Positions 1 through 7,826 of a stretch of DNA of 64,000 bases are shown piece by piece. A program made the position numbers and the translations under genes. Each line of letters starts with the position of its first letter. Within the stretch, counting starts at the first letter, position 1. The notes beneath the pieces are model-generated. The model worked only from the letters and a program-made list of their open reading frames with translations. It did no database searches and was not told the DNA's origin. The stretch comes from CAZYTM01 sp964649725 (GTDB lineage: Bacteria; Desulfobacterota; Desulfuromonadia; Geobacterales; Geobacteraceae), in the NCBI GenBank assembly GCA_964649725.1, contig CAZYTM010000010.1, forward strand, positions 54,843 to 118,842, given 5' to 3'.

Positions 1-179
1 TTATCCACGGCCACAATCACAACTTCATCAGGTGGCTTCATAGGCCCTCTGATCCGGAAACGGGCATCTTTGAGCCGTAGTTCAACCTGCTGGATAAATG
101 GAGGCGCTGTACGGTAAAGGCCAAGGGCTATCAAAGCTGAAACAAAACCAATCAGTAAAAATGTTATAGTCTTTTTCAT
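1..179 (-). CDS. CHASE2-domain sensor protein, N-terminal fragment
   Basis: Only the first 59 residues are in the window; the gene runs off the left edge. The start is an ATG at 179. The fragment has a basic N-terminus, one hydrophobic signal-anchor (about residues 5-22), then a stretch matching the beginning of CHASE2 domains: KDARFRIRG followed by a proline-rich turn and VVIVAVD. CHASE2 is an extracytoplasmic sensor domain usually followed by three membrane helices and an adenylate/guanylate cyclase, kinase or GGDEF output. The output domain is outside the window. It is the last gene seen of the minus-strand envelope cluster and follows a FecR gene, an arrangement compatible with a CHASE2-cyclase. 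The family is fairly secure from these residues; the cyclase role is inference. Confidence 0.7.
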   Translation of the reverse strand, partial: MKKTITFLLIGFVSALIALGLYRTAPPFIQQVELRLKDARFRIRGPMKPPDEVVIVAVD

Positions 180-237
180 GGGCATTCACTTGGGTGACGT
201 CAGTCTGGCAGATTTATTTCCAGGCTGACGTCCCTGA

Positions 238-1287
238 CTATTTGTCGAGCAGATTAAGAAGAGTTTCTACATTGTTTTTATGCTTACCCTGCGGATACTC
301 TTTCAAATATTGCTGGAATCTGATTTTTGCCTGGTCCTTGAAATTCATGGTGTAGAGAATCTCTCCGACACTGAAAAGAGCAGTCTCAGCTCTTACAGCT
401 TTGGGATACTCTTCCAGAACCAGCAAGTACTCAGCCATTGCCGACTCTTTATTGTCAAGGAACCTTGAATAGACGGCACCACGTTCGAGACGTGCGTCTA
501 CCCGGATATCGTCGAGTTTTGTGAGGTCAAGGGCGATCTGAAAAATCTGCAGGGCAGTCTCGTACTTCCCTGAATCTGCAAGGCCACGGCCATAATTGAC
601 ATTCCACCGGGCAACGATATTCGGCAGATTGTTACTATCCATCCACTCAGCAGGGGGGACCGCGGCCGTTGCCTTGTCAAAGGCTGTTTTCGCATCTGCC
701 AGCGGTGTACCTGGCTGGACTTTTACCGGCTCGATCGGCGTATAACCGCGGGTATTCTGGGTCATGGCATTTGCTGTCAGCGTTTGGGCTTCTTTCCCCT
801 GACCTGATACGCTGACCGCCCCTTCGTTGCCGAAGAAGACGTTGGCTGGGCCTTCACTCAACATAAGGAACTCAGTGCCCTTTACTCCTGCCACGGCAGT
901 GCCACTCTTGACCGTCAGATTGCTCTGACCGGAAAATTTTACCACTGAGGCGCGTAATTTCCCCTGAGTCAGGTTGAATGATCCTTCCCGCTTTTTCTTG
1001 CTGAACATGAAACTGGTGATTTCCATCTCTGAATTGTTGGCCATGGTAAACTTGCTGTTATCAGCTAGGGTAAGCTCCAGCCAGCCATCTACACCAGTTT
1101 TTATCCAATAGCCTTCACTTATCTCAATAGTTGACTTGACAGGTGAATAGGAGATGTTGTTCTTGACTCGGTACTGGACAGCTCCGTTGAATTTGGAAAT
1201 TTTTCCGACCGGTGCTGCCAGAACGCTCAATGGCATTAATGTGGCCATCGTGATGAGGAATAATATGATACGAATTTGAAACTGCAT
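238..1287 (-). CDS. FecR-domain periplasmic protein with C-terminal TPRs
   Basis: This is a 349-residue secreted protein. Residues 1-24 are a signal peptide ending in VLA-A. Residues about 55-160 form a FecR-type beta domain (GYWIKTGVDGWLEL, then a repeating Phe/Leu-Gly pattern up to GVKGTEFLM). The C-terminal third (about 215-345) contains tetratricopeptide-like helices such as YETALQIFQIALDL and AKIRFQQYLKEYP. Its start is supported by a strong ribosome site AAAGGAGGT before the ATG. FecR domains occur in periplasmic sensory or cell-wall-associated proteins; here no FecI-type sigma factor or TonB receptor is nearby, so it is not a classic iron-dicitrate regulator. It sits between a TPR lipoprotein and a CHASE2 protein, and the FecR-CHASE2 pairing suggests an envelope-sensing unit. 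Exact ligand unknown. Confidence 0.8.
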   Translation of the reverse strand: MQFQIRIILFLITMATLMPLSVLAAPVGKISKFNGAVQYRVKNNISYSPVKSTIEISEGYWIKTGVDGWLELTLADNSKFTMANNSEMEITSFMFSKKKREGSFNLTQGKLRASVVKFSGQSNLTVKSGTAVAGVKGTEFLMLSEGPANVFFGNEGAVSVSGQGKEAQTLTANAMTQNTRGYTPIEPVKVQPGTPLADAKTAFDKATAAVPPAEWMDSNNLPNIVARWNVNYGRGLADSGKYETALQIFQIALDLTKLDDIRVDARLERGAVYSRFLDNKESAMAEYLLVLEEYPKAVRAETALFSVGEILYTMNFKDQAKIRFQQYLKEYPQGKHKNNVETLLNLLDK

Positions 1288-1335
1288 AATTACCTCCTTT
1301 GTATAGGAATATAACAGAAATGTCTGTCCTAGAGA

Positions 1336-2271
1336 CTACTTTGCTGCACCCTGATTTTTCATGAACTCTACATATTCTAGCTGTACTTCTGCCGCTTTAC
1401 GACTGTTGCCGCTTTTTTCATAAACTTTTACCATTTCAAGAAGGTCAGAAGCGGCTGAAGTATTATCTCCTGCCGCACTGCTGACGGCAAAGGCCCGTCG
1501 TAAATAGTCAATCCCTGCTGCGCTATTATCGGATGCATTGGCCAATTGCGCCAGACAGCGAAGGTCAACAGCAATTTTATGACTTTTCCCGAGATTCTTG
1601 TCGATGCTCAGCGCCTGTTCATATAAATCATTTGCTTCTTTGATCTCTAGCCTGCTGCGGGCTATATCACCAAGTAGACGCAGGGAATTGGACTCTTCTT
1701 CTCGCTGCGCCTGACGTTGCGCCAGTTCGAGCGCTCTTTTTGCTTCAGTTCTGGCTTCTGCAAGGGCGCCGTTTTGGAATAGAATCCTGCCAAGAAGATT
1801 GTGTCTTCCTGGGGCAATTCTTGAATCATCGAGAGTTATCTGTTTTAACCATGTTATCGCATCGGTTGAGTTATTCTCTTTAAAGCTGATCAGGGCCTTT
1901 TCAAATGCAACTTCCTGGAATAGCTGCGATGTAGAATCTGACAAAATGATGGCTTGACCAATATATAACTTTGCCTGGCCTAAGTCTCCTTTTAAGCGGC
2001 ATACTCTGGCGCTATTTATCAGTGCAACAATTTTCCCTTCTTTATTGTCTATTGCACTATGCAGTCGCAAAGCAGAAGCAAATTCATCCAGGGCCCTGGT
2101 ATGATCGCCACGAGATTCAGCCCTAAGACCACGCTGATTAAAGTTGATCGCCTGCAGTTGGGTGGAGGAAAGTTTTGCCTGTGGGCCACCACCGCAGCCG
2201 ATACATGCCAGCAGGGGTATTGCAATAAGCAGCAGGCAACTTCTGTTGCATATAACTGGAATATCAGTCAT
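1336..2271 (-). CDS. TPR-repeat outer-membrane lipoprotein
   Basis: A predicted lipoprotein of 311 residues made almost wholly of tetratricopeptide-type helical repeats from about residue 40 (RGDHTRALDEFASALRLH, later repeats LGQAKLYIGQAIIL, EANDLYEQALSI and AEVQLEYVEF). The open frame extends upstream to 2349, but the better start is the ATG at 2271, which gives a lipoprotein signal with Cys23 or Cys26 as the lipidated residue and overlaps the stop of the preceding MCE gene by eight bases (ATGACTGA). That overlap implies translational coupling with the MCE operon. By analogy it may be an accessory of the MCE complex, comparable in position to MlaB/MlaC or outer-membrane lipoprotein partners, but it has no MlaC fold or sequence that I recognise. 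Function otherwise unknown. Confidence 0.75.
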   Translation of the reverse strand: MTDIPVICNRSCLLLIAIPLLACIGCGGGPQAKLSSTQLQAINFNQRGLRAESRGDHTRALDEFASALRLHSAIDNKEGKIVALINSARVCRLKGDLGQAKLYIGQAIILSDSTSQLFQEVAFEKALISFKENNSTDAITWLKQITLDDSRIAPGRHNLLGRILFQNGALAEARTEAKRALELAQRQAQREEESNSLRLLGDIARSRLEIKEANDLYEQALSIDKNLGKSHKIAVDLRCLAQLANASDNSAAGIDYLRRAFAVSSAAGDNTSAASDLLEMVKVYEKSGNSRKAAEVQLEYVEFMKNQGAAK

Positions 2272-3217
2272 GGCTGTCACCGGGGACAAACTCACGGTCA
2301 GTTGGTGCAGGGATGTGGTTCTTGAACGGCCAAGTCTCTTTGAGGGCATTGAGAAGAGTATCGACGCTCTGCACCGTATCCTCGGTCTTACTGATTATAT
2401 TCGGCAACGATTTGCTGATGCTGCGCGTAGATTTTTCCACGTTATCAAGGGATGTGCTCACCTTGTCAAGCATTGGCGGCAGTTTCTGGTCAATATTTGT
2501 CAGAGTCCTTTCGACTTTTACCAGTGCCGGGCCAAGAGCTTTTATTTTTTCATCAGTGCTGCGCAGAACTGTCTGGGTTGAATCGGTTGCTCTGCTAATA
2601 TCAGCGCGGGTAGATACCAGCAGGTTGTCAACATGCCCCCGTGTCCCCTGCAGGTCTCTGGTGAGTCGGTTGATATTGCCCAAGGTCTGTTTGATGTCCC
2701 CCTGCGGATCATTGATGTAACTGATAATCTCTTTAACTTCGTAAAGTACCGGTTTTACCTGTTCTGCTATATCGTTGGCTACCTCTTCAAGCCCCTTGGA
2801 TTTGACAAAGGTTATGGTGTCACCGTCTTTAAGCAGCTCTTTTCCAGAAGAGCTTACCGAAACCTCGATGATAGCATCACCGACCAGTCCCTCCTTGACT
2901 AAACGTGCTGTAGAATCCTTACGAATCCATTTTTGGTATTTCTTGTCTAACTGAATATCGATATCGACCATGGCTCTTTCGTTAAGGGAGATTGAGCTAA
3001 TCCTGCCGATTCTGAAGCCTGAGAGTTTTACCGCCATCCCCCGAGAAAAGCCGGTCCCTTTTTCAACGGTGAAGCGCAATTGATATTTCTTGGTGAAAAT
3101 ATCCTTTTCGATACCGATAAAGAGTATCGAAACAAGCAAGCCAGTAATGGCGATGGCAATAAACAGGCCGATTTTCTTTTCCAGATTCTTAAAGCGGACA
3201 TCTTCATCTTTCAGCAT
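2264..3217 (-). CDS. MCE/MlaD-family substrate-binding protein
   Basis: A 317-residue protein with one N-terminal membrane helix (about residues 15-35, IGLFIAIAITGLLVSILFIG), one MCE domain (about 38-125, including GTGFSRGMAVKLSGFRIGRI and GLVGDAIIEV), and a long helical tail (about 150-295) rich in heptad-like patterns typical of MCE proteins that form a tunnel or needle. MCE proteins are hexameric lipid-handling parts of Mla/Mce transporters, anchored in the inner membrane and projecting into the periplasm. Its ATG lies inside the end of the ABC gene (seven-base overlap ATGCTGA) and its stop overlaps the next lipoprotein gene, so permease, ATPase-like protein, MCE protein and lipoprotein are one translationally coupled unit. 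Substrate is probably phospholipid or another lipid (inference from family). Confidence 0.88.
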   Translation of the reverse strand: MLKDEDVRFKNLEKKIGLFIAIAITGLLVSILFIGIEKDIFTKKYQLRFTVEKGTGFSRGMAVKLSGFRIGRISSISLNERAMVDIDIQLDKKYQKWIRKDSTARLVKEGLVGDAIIEVSVSSSGKELLKDGDTITFVKSKGLEEVANDIAEQVKPVLYEVKEIISYINDPQGDIKQTLGNINRLTRDLQGTRGHVDNLLVSTRADISRATDSTQTVLRSTDEKIKALGPALVKVERTLTNIDQKLPPMLDKVSTSLDNVEKSTRSISKSLPNIISKTEDTVQSVDTLLNALKETWPFKNHIPAPTDREFVPGDSHD

Positions 3218-3870
3218 TCTTTCTGCCCCTTGATTAAGCTGATGACCGTAGCGTTTTTCAGTATTGCCGGAGCTTCCTGATTGGAAGTGAAAAAGATAGA
3301 TGTCCGGCCAGATTTTTCAGCATGAAAAGACAAAGCTGCCAAGAGGAACCGATTCCGTTCTTCAAAGTTAAGCCCCTGTAAAGGGGATTCATAAATCATC
3401 AGGTCGGGGTCATTGAGCATTGCCCGGGCAAAACCGAGCATACGTTTTTGAAACAGGCTCAACTTGCCGATCAGATCAAATCGTTTGCCGCTATAACCGA
3501 TTCGTTCCAATGCCGCAACCCCTTTTGCATCAATCTCGTCCTGATTGTAATCAGAGTGATAAGATAGCGGTAAGGTTAGGTTCTCCCATACCTTCAGATT
3601 TGAAATCAGTCCTCCCGAGGAGAATACCAGGCCAATCTCTTTTCGCAGTTCATAGCAGTCTTTCTTGGTCAGTGTATGAACGTCTTTGCCCGCTACAACT
3701 ACACTGCCACTATGTGGATGAATGAAGCCGAGTATTAATCTGACCAGGTTTGCATTCACCTCTTCTTTTGCAGTCAGAATGACAGTGATAGTGCCATGTT
3801 CTACGACAAATGAAGCTGGAGTCGGTAACTCTTCCAGAGTAATATTATCAAAAGATACTGCCTCTGCCAT
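3211..3870 (-). CDS. Degenerate ABC ATPase-like protein (MlaF-like pseudo-ATPase)
   Basis: A 219-residue protein with an ABC nucleotide-binding-domain layout, located where mlaF belongs, between the permease and the MCE gene. Every catalytic motif is altered. The Walker A loop (33-40) reads TAKEEVNA, with Asn39 at the place of the invariant Lys. The Q-loop Gln is Ser84. The signature motif (137-141) is LSLFQ instead of LSGGQ or LSGGM. Walker B ends in Tyr160-Glu161-Ser162-Pro163 where Asp-Glu-Pro is expected. The switch His is replaced by Ser196. Yet the frame is intact and scaffold segments are well kept (LVRLILGFIHPHSGSV, VWENLTLPL, GFARAML, DPDL). It is therefore probably a structural pseudo-ATPase rather than decay. 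It may need another ATPase partner, or the transporter may not use ATP. Membership of the ABC family is certain enough; loss of activity is inferred. Confidence 0.85.
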   Translation of the reverse strand: MAEAVSFDNITLEELPTPASFVVEHGTITVILTAKEEVNANLVRLILGFIHPHSGSVVVAGKDVHTLTKKDCYELRKEIGLVFSSGGLISNLKVWENLTLPLSYHSDYNQDEIDAKGVAALERIGYSGKRFDLIGKLSLFQKRMLGFARAMLNDPDLMIYESPLQGLNFEERNRFLLAALSFHAEKSGRTSIFFTSNQEAPAILKNATVISLIKGQKEC

Positions 3871-3923
3871 AAGGATTCACCAGTTATTAAGCACTTCATC
3901 AGTTAGAAGTGAGGTAATCATGT

Positions 3924-4715
3924 CTATTTCACAATTGAGGATAGCAGTGTAATAAGTCCGTCCAAAGTGAATACCAGAAATAGACTCTGCATAACCCCTT
4001 TAGTTGCTGCTTGGGGGATCTGTGTGGTGCTCAAGCTAACACTAAGACCCTGTTTGCAGCATGCAGCGGTGAGAAACAGACCGAAACAAAGACTTTTCAA
4101 CACTGAGAAGGCCAGTTCTTTAATAGTCAAAGAAGTTAAGACCCCTTGTGAAAATTGTTCAAACTGAATATTCCAGCCTATTGAGGCAACCAGATAACCG
4201 CCCAGAATCGCAACTAATTCAAAGTATAGGGTCAGGATTACAACTGCTGTAGTAACTCCCATAATGCGCGGCATAATGAGATATTTATCTGCGCTTATCC
4301 CGAGGGCTTCGATAGTTTCGATTTCACCATTTATTTTCATGGCACCAAGTTCAGTCGCAATTGCAGTCCCGCTTCGAGCGATCACTATTATTGCAGTGAG
4401 AAGTGGCCCCAATTCGCGAATAACTACCCAGATCAAGACCTTGCCGGTTAGAGCTTCGTTACCTGTACCAGCCAGGTTGATAATCTGTGTAATGATAATT
4501 GTCCCGATAGTCAGCGAGATTATCATTATTATTCTGAGAGCTTCAAGACCGGTGAAGTAAACCTGCTTCAAATAAACCTTTAGTATTGGCCTACGACCAT
4601 AATGAAGCGCGGAAACAGAGTTTTTCCCGGCAGTGCTTATTATCCCAACCAGCGCTGCAATAGTGAGGAGCAAGTTGATTAGCCATGACCCTATTTTTTC
4701 AAATAATACCCCCAT
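3924..4715 (-). CDS. MlaE-family ABC permease
   Basis: An integral membrane permease of the MlaE/YrbE family (about 263 residues from the ATG at 4715; an in-frame ATG at 4760 would add 15). The diagnostic core is present: five or so hydrophobic segments, VIRELGPLLTAIIVIARSGTAIATELGAMKI followed by NGEIETIEALGI, the coupling segment conserved in MlaE. It should form the inner-membrane core of an MCE lipid transporter with the degenerate ABC protein and MCE protein encoded immediately downstream. The 4715 start has a GAGAG ribosome site seven bases away, whereas 4760 has none visible. The permease itself shows no obvious loss of family residues, in contrast with its ATPase-like partner. Confidence 0.88.
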   Translation of the reverse strand: MGVLFEKIGSWLINLLLTIAALVGIISTAGKNSVSALHYGRRPILKVYLKQVYFTGLEALRIIMIISLTIGTIIITQIINLAGTGNEALTGKVLIWVVIRELGPLLTAIIVIARSGTAIATELGAMKINGEIETIEALGISADKYLIMPRIMGVTTAVVILTLYFELVAILGGYLVASIGWNIQFEQFSQGVLTSLTIKELAFSVLKSLCFGLFLTAACCKQGLSVSLSTTQIPQAATKGVMQSLFLVFTLDGLITLLSSIVK

Positions 4716-4813
4716 GTTCAACTCTCGGTTAAGTTCGAAGAGGACATGATAACGACTCATTTTGCAGCCGGGTAATTGTATATGTACAATAACTGCCCAG
4801 GTAATGTTGATTG

Positions 4814-5572
4814 TCAGAATTCATAATACCTGCCATCCTGTAAGAGTTCAATCTGGGGGATGCCAAGGGCGTCCAGTTCCTGGGCAATTATCTCATAGTA
4901 TTGTGGTTTGGGATGTGTGATGAGTATCCGTGGTGGTAGTTCGGTAATTTTTTTCAGTTCTTTCGCAAGAAGATTGGCAGTCAGATGACCAGTTACGAGA
5001 GCCAGTGATTCCATGTCGTTAGGGAACGAGACTTCGATTATTATAGCTGAAAGGTTAGTTGCATATTGCCATATCTGCTCAGTAGGACCGGTATCGCCGG
5101 TATAAAGAAGCGATTTGCCATTTTTACGTACAAGATAGCCAACAGCAGGGACCGAATGATTGACCATGCAAGCTGTAATATTGTAACCATCTACCAATAA
5201 TGTCTTGTCAGGTTCCAGTTCGACATATTCAATTACAGGCGTCTCCTCGTTCGGCAGGGTGGTGAAATCTGGCCAGATTATGTTGTTGAGCATATGATCA
5301 CGCAGTGCCTGCAGATTTTCCTTGATACTGAATACCTTAACAGTATGCATTATCTGTTTGATAATAATGTTGTCAGCAAGCAGTGGTATCCCCTTGATAT
5401 GATCAAGATGTGTATGGGTGATGAAAATATAGCGCACAGCCCATTGTTCGTCCTCGGTAAGAACAGCACCAATCGTCCCGGCGTCAAGGAGGAGGATGTC
5501 ATCAATAAGAAATGCCGGCGGATGGAAGTTTGGGAATTCAGCTCCGGCACTCCCTAGGACTCTCAATTTCAT
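4814..5572 (-). CDS. Metallo-beta-lactamase-fold hydrolase, class II cAMP phosphodiesterase-like
   Basis: This 252-residue cytoplasmic protein has the metallo-beta-lactamase fold. The zinc motif is TH53-TH55-LD57-H58-IKGIP, followed by a conserved His in MVNHSVP, GDTGPT with its metal-bridging Asp, and a late His in ILITHPKP. The HTHLDH-IKGIP form resembles the signature of class II 3',5'-cyclic-nucleotide phosphodiesterases. The start at 5572 is chosen because GAGGGAG lies five bases before it; the frame is open ten codons further. It precedes the MCE permease with about 100 bases between. Because a CHASE2 protein, possibly a cyclase, lies at the far end of the same strand, a cAMP-degrading role is attractive, but other hydrolases share the fold. 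The fold is secure, the substrate is not. Confidence 0.8.
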   Translation of the reverse strand: MKLRVLGSAGAEFPNFHPPAFLIDDILLLDAGTIGAVLTEDEQWAVRYIFITHTHLDHIKGIPLLADNIIIKQIMHTVKVFSIKENLQALRDHMLNNIIWPDFTTLPNEETPVIEYVELEPDKTLLVDGYNITACMVNHSVPAVGYLVRKNGKSLLYTGDTGPTEQIWQYATNLSAIIIEVSFPNDMESLALVTGHLTANLLAKELKKITELPPRILITHPKPQYYEIIAQELDALGIPQIELLQDGRYYEF

Positions 5573-5760
5573 TAGTTCTCCCTCGTGGAAAGTTGTGGGC
5601 ATCTATTTTCAGTTCAAGAGAGCATTTTCTTGCATTTATGGGACGATAAAATATTGGTTGATCGATTGCTGATTTTAACTTAAACCTTGGCACTGGTCAA
5701 TGCAATTGAAAGTCATATTTGCACGGAATTATCCTCAATTACTACTACTGGTTGCAGTTT

Positions 5761-7446
5761 TTAACGCTTGGCGGTATTCCCTTGCACGATCCCTTTTACC
5801 TTGAAAACAAAATCGTAATTTAAGATATCTTCCCATTTATAGCCCTTTGCGGTAGAACGGGTGTCATCACCACTGCTGTATGGTTTGCCAGGGATATAGA
5901 ACCAGTTCATAATTGCGTCGCCAGAACGACGCAGGACGAGCCAGTACTTCCCTTTCTTCAATACGTTACCTTCGGGCGGGAAAGCGAAGTCAACCCAATA
6001 GTATCCAGGCTTGCGTGGGATGGTGTCAAGATAGGTCGGCAGTGAACGCAAGCCTGATAAGCCGGGTTTGCCACGGTCATCTGCAACCAGATCGACAAAT
6101 ATCGTACCGTCACCACCAAATTTACGCATCGCCAGCGAAACTTTTTCGACAGCTATCGGGTCAATGATCTGAACTGCCTGGGCATATACATTTGTAGAGG
6201 TAGCATACTCGGCAGTCTCTTTGTCCATGATCTTTATCCCTTTATCCCCAACGACCTGAAAAAGATCTACAAAATTTGGGAATTCCATATTGCCGAATTC
6301 GGTTGTTTCGCCTTTGCGCGGTTTTTTTACTTCTATTGGTGGTATTATCTTGATTGGCGGTCGAGATGTGTCGGTTACCGGAGGTCGTTTCGGTTCATCA
6401 TCTGCAAGTTGAGTATACAGGTTATTACTGATCAAGTAGGGACGCGGTGAGCCGATGGAAGATTTTAGCTGCAACGAAACTGAATCATTGAGGAATTTGG
6501 CGTCGATCTGCTCACTGTAGCGGGGCAGATATGGGGAACCGCGCCAGGTGTCATTAATATCATGAGAATCCAGTCCATGGGTCTGCTTGATATGACGGGA
6601 GGATGTGAACTGCTTTGACTGCTGCGGATCATAGGATAACCAGCCAAGGTCAGGGAAATAGATTTCCATCCAGGCGTGCCCACCCTGGCCCATGCTCTGA
6701 ACCAGTGAACTGTTTTTATCGACAGGTACTTTCCATGGTTCCTTGAGGCTTATGCCACCTACAATTCGGGCCGGGATGCCGACTGATCGCAACATGGCTA
6801 TAGATAAATGGGCAAAGTTCTGGCAGTTGCCGGTTCTGGTTTTCAAGGTATAGATAGCATCATATTTTGGGGGGTTATAGGTGTATTTAATGTTGTCTGC
6901 TACATAATTGAGAATTGAACTGACAGCAGCATATTCAGTATTGGCTGATGCAGTGAGGCTTGATGCAAGAGATGCAATCTCCGGATCGTCTTTTTGGACC
7001 ATGTCGGTAGCTTGAAGATAAACTGCCTCACCTTGTGGAATATTCCGAAGGGGGAAGCCGGTTTTGCTTTCCATAGCTGAAAGTTCTGATTTAATAAAAG
7101 TTATGAAGTTGATGGAAACATTTGCATCAGTGTTGAGATTAGACCAAGTGACTTTTTTGAAACTGTTGCCAAATTTGTCTGTTTCATTCTCAACTTGTAA
7201 CGGTTCAGGAGAAAATACAATATTGAGATTATTAAGCTCCTGCTTGACGGCTTTATTGGTGAAGTTGGCTGGCAGTGCAAATCTTAGGGTTAATTTTGAG
7301 AGCGGCTTGTCAATTGCAAATGACATCTGTTGGCTCATTTGGATTTTGCTGGAAAGATTTCCTTCAAGAACAAGGGTTTTTGCTGAGAGCATATTTGCCC
7401 AAAAAAGTAAGATTGTTGTAGATAAGATAACAAGTCTTGAATTCAT
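5761..7446 (-). CDS. Secreted transglutaminase-like (cysteine protease fold) protein
   Basis: A 561-residue exported protein. Residues 1-22 form a signal peptide (ending MLSA-K). The middle carries a transglutaminase-like core with the Cys-His-Asp triad: Cys in TRTGNCQNFAHLSIAMLRS, His in GGHAWMEIYFPDLGW and Asp in LSYDPQ. A linker rich in Pro/Lys/Arg (PPVTDTSRPP...) leads to a C-terminal beta-rich domain that may bind carbohydrate or protein. Bacterial proteins of this class are often peptidases or amidases of the envelope rather than cross-linkers. The start at 7446 follows AAGGAAGG and a clear signal peptide; the open frame runs upstream to 7584 but begins only a few bases after the predicted transcription start. 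The gene leads the minus-strand envelope cluster. Confidence 0.8.
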   Translation of the reverse strand: MNSRLVILSTTILLFWANMLSAKTLVLEGNLSSKIQMSQQMSFAIDKPLSKLTLRFALPANFTNKAVKQELNNLNIVFSPEPLQVENETDKFGNSFKKVTWSNLNTDANVSINFITFIKSELSAMESKTGFPLRNIPQGEAVYLQATDMVQKDDPEIASLASSLTASANTEYAAVSSILNYVADNIKYTYNPPKYDAIYTLKTRTGNCQNFAHLSIAMLRSVGIPARIVGGISLKEPWKVPVDKNSSLVQSMGQGGHAWMEIYFPDLGWLSYDPQQSKQFTSSRHIKQTHGLDSHDINDTWRGSPYLPRYSEQIDAKFLNDSVSLQLKSSIGSPRPYLISNNLYTQLADDEPKRPPVTDTSRPPIKIIPPIEVKKPRKGETTEFGNMEFPNFVDLFQVVGDKGIKIMDKETAEYATSTNVYAQAVQIIDPIAVEKVSLAMRKFGGDGTIFVDLVADDRGKPGLSGLRSLPTYLDTIPRKPGYYWVDFAFPPEGNVLKKGKYWLVLRRSGDAIMNWFYIPGKPYSSGDDTRSTAKGYKWEDILNYDFVFKVKGIVQGNTAKR

Positions 7447-7595
7447 GACGATACCTTCCTTTGGATTATCGAAATGAGCAGTGAATGCTGATTTGTCATT
7501 TATATCAGAAACCAAGGTTCTGTCCAATACCCTGAAAATACCCGGTGATGGTGATTGACATAGTAAGACCCAATTATCTACCATACAAGAGAAAT

Positions 7596-7625
7596 ATTAT
7601 AGAAGAATCTTTTTTAAGTTTTCAA
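7596..7625 (-). promoter_or_regulatory. Candidate sigma-70-type promoter for the transglutaminase-like gene
   Basis: On the minus strand TTGAAA (7625-7620) and TATAAT (7601-7596) are separated by 18 bases. Transcription would begin near 7589, leaving a leader of roughly 140 bases before the ATG at 7446. The position also argues against using the far upstream start codon at 7584. It is a consensus match only. Confidence 0.5.
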
Positions 7626-7701
7626 TTTATCAAAATGATTTTGTACTTTACAGTGATGGTCTAGGTGTTAAAGGAAAAAAATTCTGGGATTACTTGCAAA
7701 C

Positions 7702-7729
7702 TTGTGTCCCATCTGATAAATAATACTAT
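7702..7729 (+). promoter_or_regulatory. Candidate promoter for the FlgT/CsgG/LPP20 operon
   Basis: TTGTGT (7702-7707) and TACTAT (7724-7729) are separated by 16 bases on the plus strand and would give a leader of about 90 bases. This is a moderate consensus match in the divergent 380-base gap between 7446 and 7827. The rest of that gap is AT-rich and shows no gene. Confidence 0.35.
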
Positions 7730-7826
7730 CTATGATTTATTTCACTAATTCATGAAAATTTAATTCTTAATGTGGTGCCTTTGTACTGAAAATGTTTGAT
7801 TCCGTTATGTTAGAGAGGGGGGGCTG

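Noticed and set aside
7447..7584. N-terminal extension of the transglutaminase-like protein
   Set aside because: It begins just after the predicted transcription start and would hide the signal peptide.
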